Notes under the pieces: model-generated
What the model was told of the DNA's origin: nothing
Seen by the model: the letters and a program-made list of their open reading frames with translations, nothing else
Database searches by the model: none
Shown here: positions 1-7,316 of the stretch, piece by piece
Numbering within the stretch: position 1 is the stretch's first letter
Layout: each line of letters begins with the position of its first letter
Program-made: the position numbers and the translations under genes
Source: Massilia phosphatilytica
GTDB lineage: Bacteria; Pseudomonadota; Gammaproteobacteria; Burkholderiales; Burkholderiaceae_D
Assembly (NCBI RefSeq): GCF_002968015.1
Contig: NZ_PUIP01000023.1
Span: 1 to 64,000 of the forward strand
Length of the DNA: 64,000 nucleotides
Reading direction: 5' to 3'

Positions 1-347
1 CCGCGGCCCTGCGTCGAGCGGATGGCCTGGCACAGGTTCGTCTTCTGCGACAGGCAGAATTTGCACTGGCGGCATTCCGGCGTGTACAGCGGGATGACGT
101 GGTCGTCTTTACGGAGGCTGGTCACGCCCGGGCCGACGTCGACGACGACGCCGGCGCCCTCATGGCCCAGGATGGCCGGGAAGATGCCTTCCGGATCGGC
201 GCCGGACAGCGTGTAGTAATCGGTATGGCAGATGCCCGTCGCCTTGACTTCGACGAGTACCTCGCCCGCCTTCGGACCCTCGAGCTCGACCTCTTCGATC
301 GTCAGCGGTTTCCCGGCCTGCCATGCAATCGCTGCCTTGGTTTTCAT
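1..347 (-). CDS. adhC: S-(hydroxymethyl)glutathione dehydrogenase / class III alcohol dehydrogenase, N-terminal part
   Basis: The minus strand from an ATG at 345-347 reads without a stop to the window edge, about 115 residues beginning MKTKAAIAWQAGKPL. This is the N-terminal GroES-like domain of zinc class III alcohol dehydrogenase, which oxidises S-hydroxymethylglutathione (formaldehyde plus glutathione) with NAD. Visible are the catalytic-zinc ligands in GICHTDYY and GHEGAG, and the structural-zinc cysteine cluster in CRQCKFC followed by TNLC. The 3' part lies outside the window, so an intact gene cannot be confirmed. It is divergent from a GlxA-type regulator, with 144 bp between the two ATGs. 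Confidence 0.93.
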   Translation of the reverse strand, partial: MKTKAAIAWQAGKPLTIEEVELEGPKAGEVLVEVKATGICHTDYYTLSGADPEGIFPAILGHEGAGVVVDVGPGVTSLRKDDHVIPLYTPECRQCKFCLSQKTNLCQAIRSTQGR

Positions 348-453
348 GCGTTCTGTTCCTTCAAAAGACGTGTGGAGTACGAACCGGGAGTGTGCCGGCC
401 GGCGCACGGCAACGGGCCGCCGGCGCCGGAATATGGCGGAAAATGATGCGATA

Positions 454-474
454 ATGGCCGGATTTTCCGGCCAT
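454..474. promoter_or_regulatory. Perfect 8-bp palindrome just upstream of the GlxA-type regulator
   Basis: ATGGCCGG (454-461) and CCGGCCAT (467-474) are exact inverted repeats separated by ATTTT. The element ends 17 bp before the ATG at 492, inside the adhC/regulator divergent gap. It could be an operator for autoregulation or a 5'-leader hairpin. The sequence alone does not decide between them. Confidence 0.4.
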
Positions 475-491
475 GACATGAGTTGCACAGT

Positions 492-1541
492 ATGAGAGCG
501 AAGCCAGAGAGCGCGACGACGGTCGATATCGTCGTGTACCCGGGTTTCAAGGCCCTGGAGGCGATCGGGCCGATGTCGGTATTCGAGTATGCCAACCTGC
601 ACCTTCAGCGTGCCGGACGTCCGCCCGGCTACGACGTCCGCGTGTGCTCGACCTCGACCGGTTTCGTCCAGTCGGACACGCTGATGGCGCTCCAGGCGAC
701 GAAGGCGCTGGACGTACTCGCCCTCCCCGACAACGCCATCATCGTCGGCGCCCGCGACATCCAGCGCGCGCTGGCCGACGGCGCGGCGCTGGTCGATTGG
801 GTGGGCGCCGCCGCCAGGCGCGTACAACGCCTGGCCGCGCTCTGCTCCGGCGCGTTCTTTCTCGCGGCCGCGGGCGTGCTGGACGGGAAACGCGCCACCA
901 CGCACTGGAGCGTCGCCGATCGGCTGCAGGCCGACTACCCCGCCGTCATGGTCGAAGCCGATGCCATCTTCATCCGTTCGGGCAACCTGTGGACGTCCGC
1001 AGGCGTCACGGCCGGCATCGATCTCGCGCTTGCGCTGGTCGAGGACGACTTCGGCCGCGATCTCGCACTGCGCGTGGCGACCGACATGGTGGTCTACCTG
1101 AAGCGGCCGGGCGGACAATCCCAGTTCAGCACGCACCTGTTGGGCGAACGTACGGCGCGGCCCGGCATCCGCGACATCGTGCAGTGGATTCACGAGAATC
1201 TGCACGAACGCCCGACGGTTGCCGACCTCGCGAAGAAGGCCATGATGAGCGAGCGTCACTTCACCCGCGTATTCCAGCAGGAAGTCGGGCTCAGTAGCCT
1301 GGAGTTCATCGAAACCTGCCGCTTCGAGCGCGCCACGCGCCTGCTGGGGAATGTATCCCTGCCATTGAAGACCGTCGCCGCGCGTGCATGCTTCAGCGAC
1401 GAAGCCCAGATGCGGCGGGTCTTCCAGAAGAAACTCGGGATCTCCCCGGCGTCATATCGCGAGCGCTTTGCCACCACGGGCGTTCATGCGGAGGCCAGCC
1501 AGGCTTCCATGTCCGCCACGGACAACGGCTTCGAAAAATAA
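492..1541 (+). CDS. GlxA-family transcriptional regulator (DJ-1/PfpI domain plus AraC helix-turn-helix)
   Basis: The protein has 349 residues. Residues about 10-170 form a class-I glutamine-amidotransferase-like (DJ-1/PfpI) domain with the nucleophile-elbow-like sequence LAALCSGAFFLAAAG. Residues about 215-315 form an AraC-type DNA-binding domain (two HTH motifs, MSERHFTRVFQQEVG and CFSDEAQMRRVFQKKLG). Such proteins sense small metabolites through the N-terminal domain and bind DNA as dimers. I chose ATG 492 over the in-frame TTG at 483. Its position divergent from adhC makes formaldehyde or glutathione metabolism a possible target, but that is inference. The last 58 bp overlap the 3' end of the opposite-strand EAL gene. 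Confidence 0.88.
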   Translation: MRAKPESATTVDIVVYPGFKALEAIGPMSVFEYANLHLQRAGRPPGYDVRVCSTSTGFVQSDTLMALQATKALDVLALPDNAIIVGARDIQRALADGAALVDWVGAAARRVQRLAALCSGAFFLAAAGVLDGKRATTHWSVADRLQADYPAVMVEADAIFIRSGNLWTSAGVTAGIDLALALVEDDFGRDLALRVATDMVVYLKRPGGQSQFSTHLLGERTARPGIRDIVQWIHENLHERPTVADLAKKAMMSERHFTRVFQQEVGLSSLEFIETCRFERATRLLGNVSLPLKTVAARACFSDEAQMRRVFQKKLGISPASYRERFATTGVHAEASQASMSATDNGFEK

Positions 1542-3247
1542 TACCCCTGCGCCTCGTCGCATCCCCATTCGGCGAGGAGGGCCACGCCCTCTTCCGATTC
1601 GATGCCTTCCGCGACGACGCGATAGCCGAGATCATGCGCCATGCCGATCATCGCGCGCACCAGCTTGCGATCGCGTTCGCTCGTCGGCAGGTCCTTGATG
1701 AAGGCGCGGTCGATCTTAAGCACGCTGGCCGGCAGCTTTTGCAGGTAGGCCAGGCTGCTGTAGCCCGTGCCGAAATCGTCGATCGCGATCTCGATACCCA
1801 TGTCGCGCAGCGCGCACAGTTGCTCGATCACGCGGCCGTCGTCCCGTGCGAGGACGCTTTCAGTGAACTCCAGCTCGATCGCGCCCGGCGGCACGTCGTG
1901 CCGGGCCAGCAGGCGCGCGACGCCGGCCGCGAAGTCCGGTTCCTCGAGGTTCGGCGCGGACACGTTGATCGACACCTTGAGGAAGTGTCCGGCCCGGCGC
2001 CAGCGCGCGACCTGGGCCAGTGCCCGGTCCAGCACCCATTGCGTGAGTTCCTGGATGTGGGCGGTTTCTTCGACGAGCGGCACGAATTCCGCCGGCGAGA
2101 CCGGGCCATGGTGCGGATGGCGCCAGCGCAGCAACGCCTCGGCGCCGCGCGGCCGGCCAGACAGGTCGACGCGCGGCTGGAACATCAGCGCCAGCTGGTC
2201 GTCGGCGCGCAGCGCTTCGGACAGGCTGCCCAGCAGCTGGAAGCGGCGCGCGTGGATACGGTCGTGGTCGGGGTCGTAGCTGGCCGTCAGCACGCCGTCG
2301 TCGCGGGCATCCTCGGCCGCGTTGTACAGGCGGCGCAGCACGTCACGCGGCTTCACGTCGGCCGGTTTGAACGTATAGACGCCGATCGCGGGCGCGGCAC
2401 GCACGGGGATGCCGTCGCAGTCGACCGGTTCGCGCAGGTGCAGGTCGAGCCGGCGGGCAGCCGCTTCCCACACGCTCGCGCAGGTCGCGCTCAGCAGCAC
2501 CGCGCAGCGGGTCGGGCCGATGTGGTACAGGCGCGTGTCCGCATCGAGGCAGCGGCGGATCGTCTCCGTCGAACTGTGGATCAGGTTCTCGACAAAATTG
2601 GCACCGAGTACCCGCATCCCCTGGCGTAGCTGGCGCGCGGGCAGCAGTTCGATCATCAGTGCCGTGTGCTCGGCATCGGGCAGGCGTCCGGCGATGTCGT
2701 CCAGGTCGTCGATCAACTGGTATTCGTTCGGATGGCCGCTCACGGGGTGGATGCGGCCGATGCTGTTCTCCAGCTCGATCTGGCTCATCACCATCTCGGC
2801 CAGGTCCGCCAGCAATTCCGTTTCCTCGGCGCTGAAGGTGCGCGGCCGGTTGTCGATCACGCACAGCGTGCCGAGGCTGTAGCCGGTGCGCGTGATCAGC
2901 GGCGCGCCCGCGTACGCGCGCATGCCGCCCTGCTGCACGATGTCGGTATGTTCAAACCGTTCGTCCGCGAGCAGGTCGGACACCGTGTACACGCCGTCCG
3001 ACTGGAAGGCCCAGTGGCATGGCGTCTGTTCGCGCGGCGCTTCCGTCAAGTCGAACCCGACCCGCGATTTGAAGAACTGGCGGTGGCGGTCGGACAGCGA
3101 GATCGACGAGACCGGCACCCGCAGCAGGCGGCTTGCCATCCGTGTGATGCGGTCGTAGGCTTCGTTCGGCGCGGTATCGAGCAGGTGGAGGTTGCGCAGC
3201 GCGGCCAGGCGCGCCTCTTCGTTGGCGGTGAGGGGATGTCGTTCCAT
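1484..3247 (-). CDS. GAF domain / degenerate GGDEF / EAL cyclic-di-GMP phosphodiesterase
   Basis: The protein has 587 residues and no membrane segment, so it is cytoplasmic. Residues about 20-165 form a GAF sensor domain. Residues about 175-320 fold like GGDEF, but the signature is gone (IGPTRCAVLL stands where GGDEF should be), so this part cannot be a diguanylate cyclase. Residues about 330-580 form an EAL domain with the metal and catalytic residues in place: EALLRW, SINVSAPNL, ELEFTES, DDFGTGYSSL, KIDRAFI, AEGIES and QGYYFSKP. It should hydrolyse c-di-GMP to pGpG under control of the GAF ligand. It is convergent with, and overlaps the 3' end of, the GlxA-type gene. Confidence 0.92.
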   Translation of the reverse strand: MERHPLTANEEARLAALRNLHLLDTAPNEAYDRITRMASRLLRVPVSSISLSDRHRQFFKSRVGFDLTEAPREQTPCHWAFQSDGVYTVSDLLADERFEHTDIVQQGGMRAYAGAPLITRTGYSLGTLCVIDNRPRTFSAEETELLADLAEMVMSQIELENSIGRIHPVSGHPNEYQLIDDLDDIAGRLPDAEHTALMIELLPARQLRQGMRVLGANFVENLIHSSTETIRRCLDADTRLYHIGPTRCAVLLSATCASVWEAAARRLDLHLREPVDCDGIPVRAAPAIGVYTFKPADVKPRDVLRRLYNAAEDARDDGVLTASYDPDHDRIHARRFQLLGSLSEALRADDQLALMFQPRVDLSGRPRGAEALLRWRHPHHGPVSPAEFVPLVEETAHIQELTQWVLDRALAQVARWRRAGHFLKVSINVSAPNLEEPDFAAGVARLLARHDVPPGAIELEFTESVLARDDGRVIEQLCALRDMGIEIAIDDFGTGYSSLAYLQKLPASVLKIDRAFIKDLPTSERDRKLVRAMIGMAHDLGYRVVAEGIESEEGVALLAEWGCDEAQGYYFSKPLSVADMEAWLASA

Positions 3248-3304
3248 CCGGCAACTGTAGCGCCCATCCGTTGTGATAGCAACAGCAATATTGCCAGGTG
3301 GATA

Positions 3305-3391
3305 TTAGTCGCCGCGGTTGATGGGAAAGCAGAACGCGGCGATCACGAGCACGATGACCAGGAACCAGGTCACCCGATCCAGCCAGTCCAT
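3305..3391 (-). CDS. Candidate 28-residue single-span membrane peptide
   Basis: On the minus strand an ATG at 3389-3391 opens a 28-codon frame ending TAA at 3305-3307. The peptide starts MDWLDR, has an uninterrupted hydrophobic stretch (about residues 9-22, VTWFLVIVLVIAAF) and ends FPINRGD, so it has the composition of a one-span inner-membrane miniprotein. It lies between the sbp terminator and the EAL gene. The upstream ribosome site is weak (GGA at about -10) and no promoter is evident. I do not recognise the family. A chance frame is possible. Confidence 0.3.
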   Translation of the reverse strand: MDWLDRVTWFLVIVLVIAAFCFPINRGD

Positions 3392-3402
3392 GACGGGTCC
3401 GT

Positions 3403-3464
3403 AAAAAAGGAGGCCGGCGCACGCACCGGCGTTGAACCAGAATGCCGGCGCGGCATGCGCCGGC
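3403..3464 (-). terminator. Two-hairpin intrinsic terminator of sbp
   Basis: On the minus strand, just past the sbp stop, an 8-bp GC stem (3444-3451 with 3457-3464) is followed by a second stem (3413-3417 with 3426-3430) and a run of six U (3403-3408 read as A on the plus strand). Confidence 0.65.
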
Positions 3465-3483
3465 GGTAGGAGATCAGGCTATC

Positions 3484-4488
3484 TTACTTGCCCGGCTGGT
3501 ACAACTGGTCGAAGGTGCCGCCATCCGCGAAGTGCGTCTTCTGCGCCTTGGTCCAGCCGCCAAACACGTCGTTGATGGTGAACAGGCTCACTTTCGGGAA
3601 CTGCGCCGCGTATTTCTCGGCGGCCTTCGCGTTGATCGGGCGATAGTAATTCTTCGCGATGATGTCCTGGCCTTCATCCGTGTACAGGAATTGCAGGTAG
3701 GCGTCCGCCACCTTGCGGGTGCCGCGCTTGTCGACGACCTTGTCGACGACGGCCACGGGCGGCTCGGCCAGGATGCTCACCTTCGGCGCGACGATTTCGA
3801 ACTTGTCCGGGCCCAGTTCCTTGATCGCGAGGATCGCTTCGTTTTCCCATGCGATCAACACGTCGCCGATGCCGCGTTCGACGAAGGTCGTCGTCGCGCC
3901 GCGGGCGCCGGAATCCAGCACCGGCACGTTCTTGAACAGCTTGGCCACGTAGTCGCGCGCCTTCGCTTCATTGCCGCCCGGCTGTTTCAGGGCATTGCCC
4001 CAGGCCGCCAGATAATTCCAGCGCGCGCCGCCGGACGTCTTCGGGTTCGGGGTGATGACTTGCACGCCCGGCTTGATCAGGTCGTTCCAGTCGTGGATGC
4101 CTTTCGGGTTGCCCTTGCGGACCAGGAACACGATGGTCGAGTTGTACGGCGAGCTGTTGTGCTGCAGGCGCTTCTGCCAATCCTTGGCGATCAGGCCGCG
4201 CTCGGCGATCTCGTCGATGTCCCATGCGAGGGCCAAGGTGACGACGTCCGCCTGCAGGCCGTCGATCACGGAGCGGGCCTGCTTGCCCGAACCGCCGTGC
4301 GACGCCTTGAAGGTGATGTTGTCGCCGGTCTGGGCCTTGTACTTGGCGGCGAAGGCTTTGCCGACGTCCTGGTACAGCTCGCGCGTCGGGTCATACGACA
4401 CGTTCAGGAGAGTGATGTCGGCGGCATGCACGGTCGGAGCGACGAGTGCGACGGCCACGGCGGCCTGGATCAGTTTTTTTAACAGCAT
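3484..4488 (-). CDS. sbp: Periplasmic sulfate-binding protein of the sulfate ABC transporter
   Basis: The protein has 334 residues. The Sec signal peptide is about residues 1-22 (MLLKKLIQ...TVHA|ADI). The mature protein has the Sbp/CysP hallmarks LLNVSYDPTRELY near its start, SHGGSGKQARSVIDGL, DVVTLALAWDID, NPKTSGGARWNYLAAWG and IAWENEAI. It captures sulfate (or thiosulfate) for CysTWA. The start at 4488 is preceded by GAGAGA and gives a proper signal peptide; a longer frame upstream would not. The permease and ATPase genes are not adjacent, so this is an orphan binding protein. A CysB-type box (4547-4579) precedes it, and the SfnR-like gene lies just upstream in the same direction. Confidence 0.95.
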   Translation of the reverse strand: MLLKKLIQAAVAVALVAPTVHAADITLLNVSYDPTRELYQDVGKAFAAKYKAQTGDNITFKASHGGSGKQARSVIDGLQADVVTLALAWDIDEIAERGLIAKDWQKRLQHNSSPYNSTIVFLVRKGNPKGIHDWNDLIKPGVQVITPNPKTSGGARWNYLAAWGNALKQPGGNEAKARDYVAKLFKNVPVLDSGARGATTTFVERGIGDVLIAWENEAILAIKELGPDKFEIVAPKVSILAEPPVAVVDKVVDKRGTRKVADAYLQFLYTDEGQDIIAKNYYRPINAKAAEKYAAQFPKVSLFTINDVFGGWTKAQKTHFADGGTFDQLYQPGK

Positions 4489-4546
4489 ATTGTTTCTCTC
4501 TTTCAAGGGCAGGTTCTGGAAGTCACAGGTTAAGCACGGCGGACCG

Positions 4547-4579
4547 AAAACCAAACGAATACTTTTGCCCTTGTTTATC
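4547..4579 (-). promoter_or_regulatory. CysB/SsuR-like sulfur box upstream of sbp
   Basis: Read on the minus strand: GATAA, one base, CAA, heptamer GGGCAAA, two bases, TATTCG, then TTT, two bases and TTTT. The same elements with the same internal spacing occur at 16245-16278 and 17612-17646 (plus strand), and with the core conserved at 5931-5957 (minus). A weak -10 (TTAACC) follows 22 bp after TTCG. sbp is a classical CysB target, which supports the reading. The regulator's identity is inference. Confidence 0.6.
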
Positions 4580-4621
4580 CGGTTTTTTCATATCCCTCAG
4601 AAACGACGCACGAACGCAAAC

Positions 4622-4648
4622 AGGGTGCGCGGCCAAGCCGGGCACCCT
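4622..4648 (-). terminator. Hairpin after the SfnR-like gene
   Basis: AGGGTGC (4622-4628) pairs with GCACCCT (4642-4648), with further pairing of GGC and GCC inside. On the minus strand it is followed by the T-rich GTTTGCGTT. It sits between the SfnR-like gene and sbp, so it probably separates the two transcripts. Confidence 0.5.
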
Positions 4649-4669
4649 GCTCTGCCGACGCCGCCGGCG

Positions 4670-5896
4670 TCACAACAGTTCGGATTTTTTCAGGTACGTG
4701 CGCAGGATGTTCCTGCTGATGTTCAGCTGCTTCGCCGTGCGCACCTGGTTGCACAGGTTATGGCGCCACGCGTCCTCCGCCAGCTGCAGCACCATGTTCT
4801 CGAACTCGATCGTGCGATCCGAATGCAGCAGCGATTGCCAGGCCTGGCGCAGTTCCGCATACGTGCCCTCGACGGCGGGCACGTGCGACCGCGGCACGGA
4901 CGTTTCGGGCGCCGCGGCGTGCTGCGTGAACGCCTGCGGCACTTCGGGCACGGACACCGGGGCAGCCACGACGCTCTGCGTGTGCCAGCTGGGCAGGTGC
5001 AGGTCGGCCGCCATGATCACGCCCTGCTGGCACACGAGCAGCGCGCGGTGGATGACGTTTTCCAGCTCGCGGATATTGCCGGGCCACGGATAGGCCAGCA
5101 GCGCCTGGTCCGCTTCCGCCGTGACGATGGGATCGGCCACGTGCAGCCGCTGCGCGTACATCTGCAGGAAGTGCCGGGTCAGCGGCAGGATGTCGCCGGC
5201 GCGCTCGCGCAGCGGCTTCAACGGGAGCGTCACCACTTGCAGGCGGTAGAACAGGTCTTCGCGGAAGCGCCCTGCCCGCACGGCCTCCGCGAGGTCGACG
5301 TTGGTCGCGGCGATCAGGCGCACGTCGATCGGGATCGGCTTGCGGCCACCCAGTCGCACCACTTCGCGTTCCTGCAGCACGCGCAACAGCTTGACCTGCA
5401 TCGGGAGCGGCAGGTCACCGATCTCGTCGAGGAACAGCGTGCCGCCGTTGGCCGTTTCGAACCAGCCGGCCTTGCTCTGCTGCGCGCCCGTGAACGCGCC
5501 GCGCTCGTAGCCGAACAACTCGCTTTCGATCAGCGTCTCGGAAAACGCGCCGCAGTTGATGGCGACGAAGTTCGAACCCGCGCGGCGCGAGAGCGCATGC
5601 ACGTGGCGCGCGACGAGTTCCTTGCCGGTGCCCGTCTCGCCCATGATCAGCGCCGTCGCCTCGCTCGGCGCGATGCGCTTGATCAGGTCTTGCAGCGCGC
5701 GCGACTGCGGATCGGAAAACACGAAGGCCGTCGCGCGGATCAGCAGGCTCAGTTGCTGCGATTCGCGGAAGGCGATCAACGTGGGGCTGTCGGCGCGCTC
5801 GGCTTCGTGCTCGCCCGGCGGCCTCACGATGGCGGTCGTGGGGCCCGCGGTACGCGGCAGGTCGGCGGTCTTGTGGTGTAGGGTCGTCAGGCTCAT
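4670..5896 (-). CDS. sfnR: SfnR-like sigma-54 enhancer-binding transcriptional activator
   Basis: The protein has 408 residues. After a short N-terminal region of about 60 residues with no receiver or sensor domain, an AAA+ module spans about residues 65-300: Walker A GETGTGKE, the sigma-54 contact loop GAFTGA, Walker B GGTLFLDEIGDL and the YPWPGNIRELENVIHRAL sensor-2 region. The C-terminus carries a Fis-type HTH (RTAKQLNISRNILRTYL). This receiver-less layout and HTH are what I know from SfnR, the CysB-controlled sigma-54 activator of organosulfur use in Pseudomonas. The adjacent sbp and a CysB-type box in its own promoter agree. ATG 5896 is only 7 bp after a TATATT -10 and has no Shine-Dalgarno, so the mRNA is probably leaderless. 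It is the best candidate to bind the palindromes listed at 5992, 32828, 38723 and 41823. Confidence 0.82.
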   Translation of the reverse strand: MSLTTLHHKTADLPRTAGPTTAIVRPPGEHEAERADSPTLIAFRESQQLSLLIRATAFVFSDPQSRALQDLIKRIAPSEATALIMGETGTGKELVARHVHALSRRAGSNFVAINCGAFSETLIESELFGYERGAFTGAQQSKAGWFETANGGTLFLDEIGDLPLPMQVKLLRVLQEREVVRLGGRKPIPIDVRLIAATNVDLAEAVRAGRFREDLFYRLQVVTLPLKPLRERAGDILPLTRHFLQMYAQRLHVADPIVTAEADQALLAYPWPGNIRELENVIHRALLVCQQGVIMAADLHLPSWHTQSVVAAPVSVPEVPQAFTQHAAAPETSVPRSHVPAVEGTYAELRQAWQSLLHSDRTIEFENMVLQLAEDAWRHNLCNQVRTAKQLNISRNILRTYLKKSELL

Positions 5897-5903
5897 GGTT
5901 GTC

Positions 5904-5957
5904 AATATAACGTGCGCTTTCCGGCCCGGAGAACGAAGATAAAGGCATTTGCTTATT
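5904..5957 (-). promoter_or_regulatory. CysB-type box and -10 of the SfnR-like gene
   Basis: On the minus strand AATAA, one base, CAA, heptamer ATGCCTT, two bases and TCTTCG (5931-5957) repeat the element order and spacing of the sbp and metY/ccmA boxes. The -10 TATATT (5904-5909) starts 24 bp after TTCG, against 22-23 bp in the other three. The predicted start of transcription falls at the ATG. Confidence 0.6.
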
Positions 5958-5991
5958 CGGCAAGGCACCGCGCTGGTGGCAGCGCACAAGT

Positions 5992-6040
5992 TTGTTGAGG
6001 ACGCAGCACGCCGCCTCGCCGCCTGCTGCGAATCGAACAG
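5992..6040. promoter_or_regulatory. Pair of palindromic activator sites (UAS) between the SfnR-like gene and the RND operon
   Basis: Site 1 (5992-6009) is TTGTTG-aggacg-CAGCAC and site 2 (6023-6040) is CTGCTG-cgaatc-GAACAG. Both match the hexamer-N6-hexamer palindrome found perfectly at 41864. Their centres are 31 bp apart, the same as the pair at 32828-32876. They lie 29 bp and more upstream of the -24 element at 6069. Confidence 0.6.
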
Positions 6041-6068
6041 TTTTTGCCGTCGCGGCGGCCCAAATCCC

Positions 6069-6084
6069 GGGCATGGTTGTTGCA
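6069..6084 (+). promoter_or_regulatory. Sigma-54 (-24/-12) promoter of the RND operon
   Basis: GGGCATG-GTTG-TTGCA has the invariant GG and GC 10 bp apart and matches TGGCACG-N4-TTGCW at all but two positions. Transcription would start near 6096, about 48 bp before the adaptor ATG. Confidence 0.62.
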
Positions 6085-6143
6085 GGATGACGACGATCGA
6101 CAGGCCGTCGCATTTCGACGACGGCCGCAATCTGGGACCAGGA

Positions 6144-7316
6144 ATGACAGACAAGAGACGATGGCGCCTCGCCGCGGGCGTGCTCGGGCTGACGGCGTGC
6201 GTGGGCGGCTGCGGTCAGCAAGTGAAGGAAGAACGCAGGGGCGGCGCCGCGAACCGGCCCGTGCCCGTGGCCGTCGCGGCGGCCGGCAAACAGGACGTGC
6301 GCGTCGTGCAGAGCGCGCTCGGGACCGTGGTGCCGCAGGCCTCCGTCGTCGTGCGTGCGCGCGTCGGCGGCCAGTTGCAGAAGGTGCTGTTCCAGGAGGG
6401 CCAACTGGTGAGAGCCGGCGACCTGCTGGCGGAAATCGACCCGCGCCCGTTCATCGCGCAGCTGACGCAGGCGGAGGGGCAACTCAAGCGCGACCTCGCG
6501 CTGTTGAAGAACGCGCAGGCCGACCTCGCGCGCTACCAGGGCCTGCGCGCCCATGACTCGATCTCGGAACAGGCACTCGACAACCAGGCCGCGCTCGTGC
6601 AGCAATACCAAGGCACCGTGCAGGCCGACCAGGGTGTCGTCGACAACGCGCGTCTGCAACTGAGCTTCGCCCGCATCACGGCGCCCGTATCCGGCCGCAT
6701 CGGCCTGCGCCAGGTCGACGTCGGCAACATCGTCGCGCCGAACGACACGGCGGGCCTCGCCGTCATCACGGCCGTACAACCCATTGCCGCGCTGTTCTCG
6801 CTGCCGGAAGACCAGTTGCCCGCCATCGCCGCGCAGCTGTCGACCGCGCAGAAACAGGGCCGCGTGCTCGCGGTGGAAGCGTGGGACCGTTCCGGCACGC
6901 GCAAGCTTGCGCAGGGCCGCCTGGAGACGATCGACAACCAGATCGATCCTGCCACCGGCACCATCCGCTTCAAGGCGCAGTTCGCGAACGCGGACGGCGC
7001 GCTGTACCCCAACCAGTTCGTCAACGTGCGCCTGCTCGTCGAGACAAAGTCCGGCCTCGTCGTCGCGCCCAACGTCGCGATCCAGAACGGCAACCAGGGC
7101 CCGTTCGTGTACGTGGTCGGCGCGGATAAAACCGTCGCGCTGCGTCCCGTCACGCTCGGCCCCGTCGATGGCGACAAGACGGCCGTCACCACGGGCCTGG
7201 AAGCGGGCGAACAGGTCGTCGTGACGGGCACGGACCGGCTGCGCAACGGCGCGAAGGTGGTGGTGCCGGAGACCCGGAAGGCACGCACGACCGCACGCGC
7301 GGAGACCGCTGGATGA
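6144..7316 (+). CDS. RND efflux periplasmic adaptor lipoprotein (MdtA/MuxA type)
   Basis: The protein has 390 residues. The N-terminus is a lipoprotein signal (GVLGLTACVGGC). It is followed by a barrel-sandwich/lipoyl half (VVVRARVGGQLQKVLFQEGQLVRAGDLLAEIDPRPF is split by the hairpin), an alpha-helical hairpin about residues 105-165, the second lipoyl half (ITAPVSGRIGLRQVDVGN) and a beta-barrel (IDNQIDPATGTIRFKAQF). It bridges the inner-membrane pump and the outer-membrane channel. ATG 6144 has GGACCAGGA upstream; an in-frame upstream ATG would leave no clean lipoprotein signal. Its stop overlaps the next start (ATGA). Confidence 0.93.
   Translation: MTDKRRWRLAAGVLGLTACVGGCGQQVKEERRGGAANRPVPVAVAAAGKQDVRVVQSALGTVVPQASVVVRARVGGQLQKVLFQEGQLVRAGDLLAEIDPRPFIAQLTQAEGQLKRDLALLKNAQADLARYQGLRAHDSISEQALDNQAALVQQYQGTVQADQGVVDNARLQLSFARITAPVSGRIGLRQVDVGNIVAPNDTAGLAVITAVQPIAALFSLPEDQLPAIAAQLSTAQKQGRVLAVEAWDRSGTRKLAQGRLETIDNQIDPATGTIRFKAQFANADGALYPNQFVNVRLLVETKSGLVVAPNVAIQNGNQGPFVYVVGADKTVALRPVTLGPVDGDKTAVTTGLEAGEQVVVTGTDRLRNGAKVVVPETRKARTTARAETAG

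Noticed and set aside
4489..4669. A sigma-54 promoter for sbp
   Set aside because: One GG/GC pair with correct spacing exists on the minus strand, but the flanking bases do not fit; the CysB-type box explains the region better.
5897..5930. A weak -24/-12-like word on the minus strand before the SfnR-like gene
   Set aside because: Only the GG and GC fit; the TATATT -10 with the sulfur box gives a better promoter.
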